A stretch of 19,059 nt of DNA from assembly GCA_021205005.1 (NCBI GenBank), contig JAJPYK010000077.1, positions 9,102 through 28,160 of the forward strand. Direction: 5' to 3'. The notes below the pieces were generated by a model that was given only the letters and a program-made list of their open reading frames with translations, ran no database searches and was not told the origin of the DNA. This document shows, piece after piece, positions 1 to 6,805 of the stretch (positions are counted from its first letter, which is position 1; the number at the start of each line of letters is the position of its first letter). Source of the DNA: Paraprevotella sp. (GTDB lineage: Bacteria > Bacteroidota > Bacteroidia > Bacteroidales > Bacteroidaceae). The position numbers and the translations under genes were made by a program.

Positions 1-66
1 TAGGATCTCCGCCCCAAAACTTAAAAGACGAACATATTCGCAAAACAAAAGATAAACACGACGAAT

Positions 67-525
67 GTGGCCCGGTTGCTGGATAAAGCCCAGGTAGAAT
101 ATGAGCTGATTCCTTATGAAGTGGACGAATCGGACCTGAGCGCCATACACGTGGCGACGCAATTGGGAGAGGACGTGGAGCTTGTGTTTAAAACGATTGT
201 GCTGCACGGTGATAAAAGCGGTTTTTTTGTTTGTGTCGTGCCGGGCGAGCATGAGATAGATCTCAAGAAAGCGGCAAAGGTCAGCGGAAATAAGAAGTGC
301 GAGTTGTTGCCGTTGAAAGAATTGCTGCCCACGACGGGATATATTCGCGGAGGATGTTCACCCATCGGGATGAAGAAACATTTTCCGACTTATCTGCACG
401 AGAGTGCGGCGGAGCATGCGCAAATCTATATCAGTGCCGGCATGCGCGGATTGCAGGTGAAACTTTCGCCGGCCGACTTGTTGAAGGAATGCAACGGGCA
501 GTCTGCCGACTTGATTACGGACTGA
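67..525 (+). CDS. ybaK: YbaK/EbsC-type Cys-tRNA(Pro) deacylase
   Basis: Small cytoplasmic editing protein of the YbaK/ProX superfamily. It hydrolyses mischarged Cys-tRNA(Pro) and protects proline codons from cysteine misincorporation. The 152 visible residues cover the whole fold. Family hallmarks are the VFKT segment with the conserved lysine near residue 40, the DLKKAAKVSGNKK segment, and the TGYIRGGCSPIGMKKHFPT segment lining the active pocket, followed by IYISAGMRGLQVKLSPADL. The start used here is GTG at 67, the only acceptable initiation codon before the conserved core. In-frame codons 49-66 still read like the family N-terminus (KINTTN), so the true start may be upstream at a non-standard codon. 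The gene is followed by a hairpin terminator shared with the convergent esterase gene. The family assignment is firm; the start is not. Confidence 0.88.
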   Translation: MARLLDKAQVEYELIPYEVDESDLSAIHVATQLGEDVELVFKTIVLHGDKSGFFVCVVPGEHEIDLKKAAKVSGNKKCELLPLKELLPTTGYIRGGCSPIGMKKHFPTYLHESAAEHAQIYISAGMRGLQVKLSPADLLKECNGQSADLITD

Positions 526-570
526 TTCCGCATGCGGCGGCGGTCTTCGTGACATCGAGATGTTTATGAA

Positions 571-607
571 AAAGGGTAGGAATGCGTGGTTTGTATTCCT
601 ACCCTTT
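571..607. terminator. Shared hairpin terminator between ybaK and the esterase gene
   Basis: A perfect 13-bp inverted repeat, AAAGGGTAGGAAT at 571-583 and ATTCCTACCCTTT at 595-607, encloses an 11-nt loop. Read on the minus strand the stem is followed by a T-rich stretch (CCCTTTTTCAT), and on the plus strand by TTTCTCTGT. It sits 46 nt after ybaK and 60 nt after the end of the convergent esterase gene, so it probably stops transcripts from both sides. Confidence 0.85.
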
Positions 608-666
608 CTCTGTATATTTCACAGGCTATCGAGGTTTGGCGGAAAGTTCATACCGTCTTTTTTAGG

Positions 667-2616
667 TCAGATGCCGTTGAGACTGTTCAACAACGGTTTG
701 ATCTGGTTCGTCAGGATGACGGTGCCGCCTAAGTCGATCAGTCCTTTCCAAGCATTTTGTCGAGGATTTGAGTGTGCGGCTTCATCGCTGTACGTACCCG
801 AAAGTCCGGCAGTCGTGGTGTTGAAGCATACCCGCGACACCGCTTTTATCCTTTCGATGGTTGTGATGAGTGCCGGATCCTGATTGTCGGTGAAATGCAG
901 TTCTACGGCAATCGGCCGGCCGGACAGCACCTCGTCCAGGTTGTCATGCCCCAAGTCAAAACGGGCTACGTAGTTAAGTTGGGTCCCGAAGTTTGAACCG
1001 TAGAGCAGGAATTGCGAGGTTGCTTTCTCTTTGTCGGCCAATTGTGCTACGGCCTCGGCCACATTTTCAGAAGCCGGATTGACTAACAACAGGATTTGAT
1101 TTCTGACCTCTGCGAGGGCATCTTCCAGTTTTTCTCCGGAACCGAGCAGCAGGTTGCCGTTTTCTTCCTTTACGTCGACGAGCGCGATAGTCGCTCCTTT
1201 CTGCACGGCCTTGATGAGAGCCTGTATGCTGTTTTCCCGCGTACCGTGGAAATCGCCGTGATTGGCAGCCACGAATACGGTGGAGCCTTTCAGGTCGTGG
1301 AGCAGACCGACCAGTGAATCGGTGGGAATAGGGCGATGCTGGGCGAAGAGCCAGTTGCGTACGCCTTCGATGTCGTAAGCTATGCGCCAGGTGTTGTTAT
1401 GACTTCCGCCGGCGAAGTGTGTGTAGTGGATGTTGCCTCCGTGCCGAAGCATGTCATTCACTTCCTCGGCACGCGCTTCGGCTGTCGTGTCGAGCGGCCA
1501 TTCCTGTTCGGTGACGGCGGCGCCGTTCTTCTCCCATACCTGAATGGCCTGAGCCACGCCCTCGGAGGATTTCACATCTCCCTTGCAACTCTGCAGCCAC
1601 AGATTCTTCCGTGCTAGCGGAGCCATGACCGAGGGGTCCCACTGTCCGGCCACGAGCATGGCGGAGGCGAAGAGTTCCGGACGGCGCAACATCAGTACAT
1701 ACGATGACATGCAGCCCATCGATTGTCCGGTGGTATATACGCGGTCGGGGTCGATGGGATATTTTTTCATCAGCGAGTCTACCAGGTTGAGGCAGGCATC
1801 GAGATCGGGCGTGGTGTTGAAATCATCGTCTACGGTTACTTCGGCGAATTGCGGGGCCAGTACGAAGCACGGATGTTGGGCTTGCGATTCGGGCGTAGCC
1901 CATACCGTGGCCCCATCGCCTTGCAATAAGGTGTTCTTTACCCCTTTTCCGGCTCCCGAGGCATCATGGATAAAGAGAACCAGAGGGTATTTCTTTCCGG
2001 GTTCCGGATGTTTCGGCGTGAACAGATTGTATGCCAAGTTGATACCGGTCTGTCGGTCGGGGAAGTCGGCTTGGGTGAAGTCGTCGGCCACGAGGGTGCG
2101 TGTGTTTCGGGCGATGACCGGCTCTTTCTGCGCCTGTATTTCCTTACCTTGTGCCGATCGGATGGGCTGCATTTGCGTGATGGACACGCTGTCTACCGTT
2201 TTCTTTTGGTCTAGGCCGGGTCTGCCGGCTTTCGGCCCCATACCCTTTTGTCCGGCTACGGGACCCTGTATGCGGCCTTGTGTCTCCTCCGGTCGTACCG
2301 GCTGGAGTTCGGTTTCCGATTTCAGTGTGATGACTACGTACGGGCCTGAGGGCGATTTCTTTCCCTTGTCGGCCGTCTTGCTGGTATAGACGTCCGTGAT
2401 TTCACGTCCTGCGGCCTTGAATGCGCCGATAGAGAGGCTGGTCCCGTCAATATCCTCGTCATATTGCAGGATAGCGGTGGTGATTTTTGCTCCGTCTCCG
2501 AATACTTCACTGAGAGCTGTGGCCTGTGTAATCGGAGGCAAGGTTCGGCTGTTTGCGCCATACATCCAAGAGGAGAGCATGAAGCATGCCCCCAGAATAG
2601 CTGTTTTTTGCATCAT
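667..2616 (-). CDS. Secreted alpha/beta-hydrolase esterase with a C-terminal degenerate GDPD-like domain
   Basis: Protein of 649 residues with an N-terminal signal sequence (residues 1 to about 21). Residues 25-165 resemble the Ig-like N-terminal domain of EstA-type esterases, interrupted by a Gly/Pro/Gln-rich linker at about 105-140. Residues 185-430 form an alpha/beta hydrolase of the PHB-depolymerase/CE1 kind: nucleophile motif GQSMG with Ser299, likely acid Asp347, likely His406 in GGSHNNTW. The likely reaction is hydrolysis of an ester outside the cytoplasm, for example an acyl or feruloyl decoration on a glycan; the substrate is inferred only from the fold. Residues 440-649 match the layout of Bacteroidota glycerophosphodiester phosphodiesterases (ENS near 461, VDVK near 480, GLSGTYSDE and a C-terminal LTNQIKPLL), but the catalytic His and Arg of HRG are Asn452 and His453, and the segment with the second catalytic His is missing. 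Start chosen at the first of two adjacent ATGs. A promoter core lies about 100 nt upstream. Confidence 0.82.
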   Translation of the reverse strand: MMQKTAILGACFMLSSWMYGANSRTLPPITQATALSEVFGDGAKITTAILQYDEDIDGTSLSIGAFKAAGREITDVYTSKTADKGKKSPSGPYVVITLKSETELQPVRPEETQGRIQGPVAGQKGMGPKAGRPGLDQKKTVDSVSITQMQPIRSAQGKEIQAQKEPVIARNTRTLVADDFTQADFPDRQTGINLAYNLFTPKHPEPGKKYPLVLFIHDASGAGKGVKNTLLQGDGATVWATPESQAQHPCFVLAPQFAEVTVDDDFNTTPDLDACLNLVDSLMKKYPIDPDRVYTTGQSMGCMSSYVLMLRRPELFASAMLVAGQWDPSVMAPLARKNLWLQSCKGDVKSSEGVAQAIQVWEKNGAAVTEQEWPLDTTAEARAEEVNDMLRHGGNIHYTHFAGGSHNNTWRIAYDIEGVRNWLFAQHRPIPTDSLVGLLHDLKGSTVFVAANHGDFHGTRENSIQALIKAVQKGATIALVDVKEENGNLLLGSGEKLEDALAEVRNQILLLVNPASENVAEAVAQLADKEKATSQFLLYGSNFGTQLNYVARFDLGHDNLDEVLSGRPIAVELHFTDNQDPALITTIERIKAVSRVCFNTTTAGLSGTYSDEAAHSNPRQNAWKGLIDLGGTVILTNQIKPLLNSLNGI

Positions 2617-2713
2617 AAAAATAAAGCGGAGTTCTTTTTAAGCCGAAAGCTAAGGTCCCTGCCAGGACCGTTTGTTGCAGTATAGTATTTTTCCGTACCC
2701 TAACGATACTTTT

Positions 2714-2722
2714 GCAAAGGTA
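2714..2722 (-). promoter_or_regulatory. Promoter -7 element for the esterase gene
   Basis: On the minus strand this reads TACCTTTGC, matching the Bacteroides -7 consensus TAnnTTTG. It leaves a leader of about 90 nt before the esterase ATG at 2616. No clear TTTG -33 box is seen at the expected distance. The plus strand overlaps it with TACTTTTG at 2707-2714, so the two elements form a nearly palindromic pair. Confidence 0.6.
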
Positions 2723-2948
2723 GGGATAATATCCGAATTTCTATCTTAAGAAGATTTAATTTAAGAAAAACGGTTCATGTATTCCTCGTGAATGGAACAG
2801 ATTCGTTGAGATTTATTATCTGGTGTGCTTTATGGGGATGCCTTATGAGGTGAAAGTTTATCTTGTTGATTTTCAGATTGATAAGATCTTATCTTCTTGG
2901 GCTTGTTTTTTTCGGCGCACGTTGTGTCGTCGATCTCCGCAGAGAGAT
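2723..2948. other. Gene-free stretch with small palindromes
   Basis: No convincing coding sequence is visible between the esterase promoter core and the terminator of the transporter gene. The only ORF of any size on the plus strand (2823-3053) runs straight through the strong terminator hairpin and has no recognisable protein character. A perfect 14-nt palindrome, GATAAGATCTTATC, lies at 2880-2893, and a shorter one around ATCTTAAGAAGAT at 2743-2755. Either could be a protein-binding site, but nothing shows that they are used. Confidence 0.5.
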
Positions 2949-2987
2949 AAAAAAATCTGCGCCGAACGGTTCGCCGTTCAGCGCAGA
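2949..2987 (-). terminator. Rho-independent terminator of the peptidase-transporter operon
   Basis: A 14-position stem (one C/A mismatch) between 2956-2969 and 2974-2987 closes on a short TTCG loop. On the minus strand it is followed directly by seven T residues (2955-2949). It lies about 115 nt downstream of the transporter stop codon and is the strongest terminator of the window in that orientation. Confidence 0.9.
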
Positions 2988-3102
2988 AAAAAAGAGGAGT
3001 CTCTTCTTTTCAGGAAAACTTATTCCTTGATAGGGGTATTCTCTCCGTCGTAAACGTTAGGCTTGTCTCGGTAGAGATTTATGTCAGCCTACGCCCCCCG
3101 GT

Positions 3103-4514
3103 TTATGCTTTTTCTTTGTTCGCCTTTTCCAATCCATAATGTTTCTTGGCATCGAGCAGTTTGAGGCTGAGCGATAACAATACGGCAGCTACGCCGAACG
3201 CGGCGATGATCCACATGGCATTGGTGAAGTTCATCAGTTTTGTTCCGTCGGGTGCAATTGTCGTATTCTTGTCGAGCACATTGCCGATGAGAATCGGTAC
3301 CATCGACAAACCGATGTTTTGGATGTAGAAAATAATGGCGTAAGCCGAACCCAACTGTTTCAATGGAATGATCTTGGGCACGGACGGCCACATGGCACTG
3401 GGTACCAACGAGAAGGCAATGCCGAGGATAATCATCAGGATGATGGCGAATGCCGCATGGTTGAGGATGGGGAGTGCAAGAATATGTGCACGCCCGTCAG
3501 CATCAGCGAACCGATGATCATGAGGAGTGCACACTTGCCGATGCGGTCGTAAATAGTGCCGAACAGCGGGGTCAGGACGATCGTTCCGAAAGGCAGGAGC
3601 ATGGGGATGTAACCGGCCAAATCGGGTGCGATGCCGTATTTGCTGATCATCAGTTTGGTGGAGAACTTCAGGCAGGGGAATACGCCGGAATAGAACAGCA
3701 GGCAAAGCAGGGTGATGAGCCAGAATCCGGGGTTGGTGAAGATGGCACCCAAGTCCTTGAACTTGAATTCGTCTTCCTTGTCGGCATGGTTTTGTGGATT
3801 CAGGTCCTTTACCGAGCGGTCTAATTTTTTGTCCATCACGCAGTAGACAAAAAAGGCTAACAGACCGATGCAGAGGCAGACAACGCCGAAAAGGATGGGA
3901 GTGGAAAACTTGAAATGGTGGGCAATGGGCGCACTGAAGCCCAAAGCAACGGCTGTACCCAGACGCGCCATGCCGACCTGGATACCCATGGCCAGTGCCA
4001 TTCCGTGTCCGGTGAACCATTTGGCGATGATTTTGGATACGGTGATACCGCAGATCTCGCAGCCCACGCCGAAAATGCTGAATCCCAAAGCCGCCAGCAG
4101 CACCTGATTCTTCACATAAGTTTCGGACAGGCCGAGAAAGGGTATGTTGACGTATGTTGTGGCATCGGGCGTGACGAAAGAGATGGAATAAAACTTGATG
4201 AAGGCACCGACGGTCATCAACGCGCACGACAAGACACCGGTGAACCGTATGCCTATTTTGTCGAGGATGAGGCCTCCGAAGAACAGCATCAACAAGTAAA
4301 CGTTGATGAAACCGTAAGAGCCGGAGAAGAATCCGTATTCGATACTCGACCAACCCAAACCGCCTTTGGCTACAGGCGTTTCGAGTATGTCTTCAAGTGG
4401 TGACATTACGTCCGTGATAAAGTAACCCATCATCATGGTGAAAGACACGATGAGGAGGGCGGTCCAACGGGCCCATGCTTTATCATTCAATTTCTGGGTG
4501 ATTATTTTGTCCAT
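3103..4514 (-). pseudogene. MFS transporter resembling the MFSD1/OFA group, broken by a one-base deletion
   Basis: Major facilitator of about 12 membrane segments; substrate unproven. Residues 1 to about 345 run in one frame from ATG at 4514 (starting MDKIITQKLNDKAWARWTAL) through GLILDKIGIRF, the usual MFS loop 2-3 motif position, to GVHIF. The next helix (LALPILNHAAFAIILMIILG) and the rest (AMWPSVPKIIPLKQLGSAYA, IQNIGLSMVPILIGNVLD) are in another frame ending at 3103. Total length is one base short of 471 codons, so a single-base deletion near 3470-3482 explains everything and the intact product would be 470 residues. The segment MWPSVP...LGSAYA...IQNIGL is characteristic of MFSD1-like carriers, whose animal member moves dipeptides out of lysosomes. 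The gene begins 18 nt after the DPP5-like peptidase stop, so a role in peptide uptake is a reasonable inference. As sequenced, the product would lack its last four or so helices. Confidence 0.8.
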
Positions 4515-4532
4515 GATGCAATATGTTTGAGA

Positions 4533-6737
4533 TTATTTCTTCAACCAACGATCGAGCCAACGGAAGAATGTGCGTTGCCACAGGATGCCGTTTTGCGGCT
4601 TCAACACCCAATGGTTTTCATCGGGGTAGAGCAGGAGTTCGGCCGGAATGCCCCGCATGATGGCGGCATCGAAGGCCGACTGGCCCTGTGAACTGAGGAT
4701 GCGGTAGTCTTTCTCTCCGTGGATGCAGAGAATGGGAGTGTCCCATTTGTCTACGGCCAGATGCGGGCTGGTGGCGTAAGGGTTGCACGGTTGTGCATCT
4801 TTTACTTGTGCCGCCGTATCGGGCTGTTCGCTAATGCCTTTTCTCCAGGGAGCTGCTCCCAGGTCCCAATTGGGGAACCACATCTCTTCGGTTTCATAAT
4901 ACTGCTGTTGCGTGTTGAAGATGCCGTCGTGGGCGATGAAGCTTTTGAAACGTTTGTTGTGATGGCCGGCCAGATAGTAGACGCTGTATCCTCCGAAGCT
5001 GGCACCTACGCAACCGAGCCGGTCTTTATCCACATAAGGTTCTTTACAGATGTCATCGATGGCGTCCAAATAGTCTTGCATGCAACGTCCGCTGTAATCT
5101 CCGCTGATCTCTTCGAGCCATTCCATGCCGAAACCCGGCAGACCGCGACGGTTGGGGGCTACGATGATATAGTCGTTGGCTGCCATGATCTGGAGATTCC
5201 AGCGGTAACTCCAGAATTGGCTGACGGGACTTTGCGGACCGCCTTCACAATATAACAAAGCCGGGTATTTCGTCGAGGCGTCGAAATGGGGAGGATAGAC
5301 CACCCAGCAAAGTTCTTTCTTGCCGTCGGAGGTCTCGACCCAACGTTCTTTCACTTCACCCATGGTCAGGTGTTCCTGGAAATATCGGTTCTCCCGGGTC
5401 AGGCGGGACACTTCGGTCTCTTTTTTCTTTTTGAACGACAGGCTGTAAATATCGTCCGGTTCGCTGAGGCTGTGGCGTGTGGCTATCAGGCTCTGCCCGC
5501 ACAGGCTCAGACTCGACCCATAGTCGAAATCGCCAGTTGTCAGCGGATGTACTTCACCTTTCAGATTGGTGGAGTAGATCATGCTCCGGGCATGCCATAC
5601 GCCGGAGAAATAAAATGAACGGCTGTCGGCCTGCCAGCAGAATCCGTCTACTCCCGATTCGAATGATTCGGTGACATAGGTCTTCGTACCCTCCTTGAGG
5701 TTCAGCACGCACAAGCGGATGCGGTCGCTTTCGTAGCCGTCGCGGGCCATGCTGAGCCAAGCCACGTATTTGCCGTCCGGCGAGTAGGCCGGATTCATGT
5801 CGTAGCCCACGTTATAGTCCTGGGACTGATGGTTCACAGGCTGCTGCGCCATAGATTGCGTAGGATCCGTGGCCGGTTCTTTATAATCCGCCGGTTTGCA
5901 CAAATTGGAGGTTTTTCCGGTTTGTATGTCGTAGCAGTAAATGTCGCTGTCTGTGCTGATGGCGTATTCGCGTTCTGTCTTTTTGCGGCAGGTATATACG
6001 ATGTAACGGCTGTCAGGACTCCAGTTGAACTGTTCGCTTCCGCCGAATGGCAACATGGGACACTCATAGGGTTCGCCGTTCAGCAGGTCTACACCCTCTT
6101 GTATTTTCCCGTTTTTGAGTTCGGCAAGGAAGATATGAGGAATGGTCGTGACGTAGTGGTCCCAATGTTTGTAGTTCAAGTCGTTGATTACCATCCCGCT
6201 GGCCAAGGGCAGGTCGTCGTATTTCTTCTCAATGGAAGCATAGGTGTCGACCGACTGTATGAAAATGACTTTCTTTCCGTCTGGTGAGAATTTGTAACCT
6301 TCTACATCTTTGTGGCAGAAACTGAGCTGCCGGCGCACGTTATCTTCCAATGTCATTTGCCAGATCTGGCTGCTTCCCGACTTTCCGCTCAGGAACGTGA
6401 TGGATTTCCCGTCGGGCGTAAAGGCTGGATCTGATTCGTTGTCGGCTGTGGTGGTGAGTAGTGTGTTACCGCTGCCGTCGGCATTCATCAGATAGAGTAC
6501 CGTGTGACTTTTGTTTTGTTGTACGCTGTAATAACTTACGGTGTATACGATTTTCTTGGCATCGGGCGATACGGCATAACTCCCGATGCGTCCCATGGCC
6601 CATAAGGTTTCAGGGGTGAGACGGTCTCCGGTCAGTGTAATTTGGTTTTTACCAATGATCGGAGCGTCGTCGGCAGCCGCAGCCGGCAGGGCAGAATACA
6701 AGCCGAGGGCTACGGTCATAACATTGATAAGATTCAT
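4533..6737 (-). CDS. Secreted S9 serine peptidase, DPP5-like dipeptidyl-peptidase
   Basis: Prolyl-oligopeptidase family enzyme expected to release dipeptides from peptide N-termini in the periplasm. With the start at ATG 6737 it has 734 residues and a clear signal peptide (MNLINVMTVALGLYSALPAAAA). Residues about 35-440 form a beta-propeller with repeated SPDGK/SPDSR blades. The catalytic alpha/beta-hydrolase domain follows, with nucleophile motif GASFGG (Ser580), HGEKDYR (Asp677) and DENHWVLKPQN (His709); the last motif is typical of DPP5 and its relatives. The frame stays open to 6779, but that extension adds a leaderless stretch (MSILSLNDLFFIHI) before the signal peptide and would overlap a hairpin with a T-rich tail, so the inner ATG is preferred. 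The transporter gene follows at 18 nt. DPP5 proper prefers Ala or hydrophobic P1 residues; specificity here is inferred only. Confidence 0.88.
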   Translation of the reverse strand: MNLINVMTVALGLYSALPAAAADDAPIIGKNQITLTGDRLTPETLWAMGRIGSYAVSPDAKKIVYTVSYYSVQQNKSHTVLYLMNADGSGNTLLTTTADNESDPAFTPDGKSITFLSGKSGSSQIWQMTLEDNVRRQLSFCHKDVEGYKFSPDGKKVIFIQSVDTYASIEKKYDDLPLASGMVINDLNYKHWDHYVTTIPHIFLAELKNGKIQEGVDLLNGEPYECPMLPFGGSEQFNWSPDSRYIVYTCRKKTEREYAISTDSDIYCYDIQTGKTSNLCKPADYKEPATDPTQSMAQQPVNHQSQDYNVGYDMNPAYSPDGKYVAWLSMARDGYESDRIRLCVLNLKEGTKTYVTESFESGVDGFCWQADSRSFYFSGVWHARSMIYSTNLKGEVHPLTTGDFDYGSSLSLCGQSLIATRHSLSEPDDIYSLSFKKKKETEVSRLTRENRYFQEHLTMGEVKERWVETSDGKKELCWVVYPPHFDASTKYPALLYCEGGPQSPVSQFWSYRWNLQIMAANDYIIVAPNRRGLPGFGMEWLEEISGDYSGRCMQDYLDAIDDICKEPYVDKDRLGCVGASFGGYSVYYLAGHHNKRFKSFIAHDGIFNTQQQYYETEEMWFPNWDLGAAPWRKGISEQPDTAAQVKDAQPCNPYATSPHLAVDKWDTPILCIHGEKDYRILSSQGQSAFDAAIMRGIPAELLLYPDENHWVLKPQNGILWQRTFFRWLDRWLKK

Positions 6738-6741
6738 GATG

Positions 6742-6793
6742 TGTATAAAAAATAAATCATTCAGAGACAGTATGCTCACTGCCTGGAATGATT
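6742..6793 (-). terminator. Attenuator-like hairpin between yidC and the peptidase gene
   Basis: On the minus strand, AATCATTC (6793-6786) pairs with GAATGATT (6762-6755), and inside it AGGCAGT pairs with ACTGTCT around a 6-nt loop (one G-U pair). The structure is followed by TTATTTTTTATAC. It lies 12 nt after the yidC stop and ends a few nt before the preferred peptidase start, so it could terminate or dampen transcripts coming from pyrG-yidC. Confidence 0.7.
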
Positions 6794-6805
6794 CTGTTTA
6801 AAGGG

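Noticed and set aside
1583..2389. Plus-strand ORF of 268 codons opposite the esterase
   Set aside because: It is a shadow of the minus-strand coding sequence: low-complexity, Cys/Ser/Arg-rich translation with no recognisable motif, while the minus frame has a complete hydrolase.
2580..2616. Lipoprotein signal (LGAC) in the esterase
   Set aside because: The Cys is at residue 11 with too short a hydrophobic region before it; an ordinary signal peptide cleaved near residue 21 fits better.
2823..3053. Possible small plus-strand gene of 76 codons
   Set aside because: It reads through the transporter's terminator hairpin and poly-A tract (encoding lysine runs) and lacks protein-like character.
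3465..3490. Programmed ribosomal frameshift in the transporter
   Set aside because: No X XXY YYZ slippery site or nearby pseudoknot was seen at the junction, and MFS transporters are not known to use one; a plain deletion or a sequence error is simpler.
3483..4353. Upstream part of a long minus-strand ORF overlapping the transporter
   Set aside because: Only its last third (below about 3480) is the real transporter C-terminus; the upstream part is His/Arg-rich shadow of the true frame.
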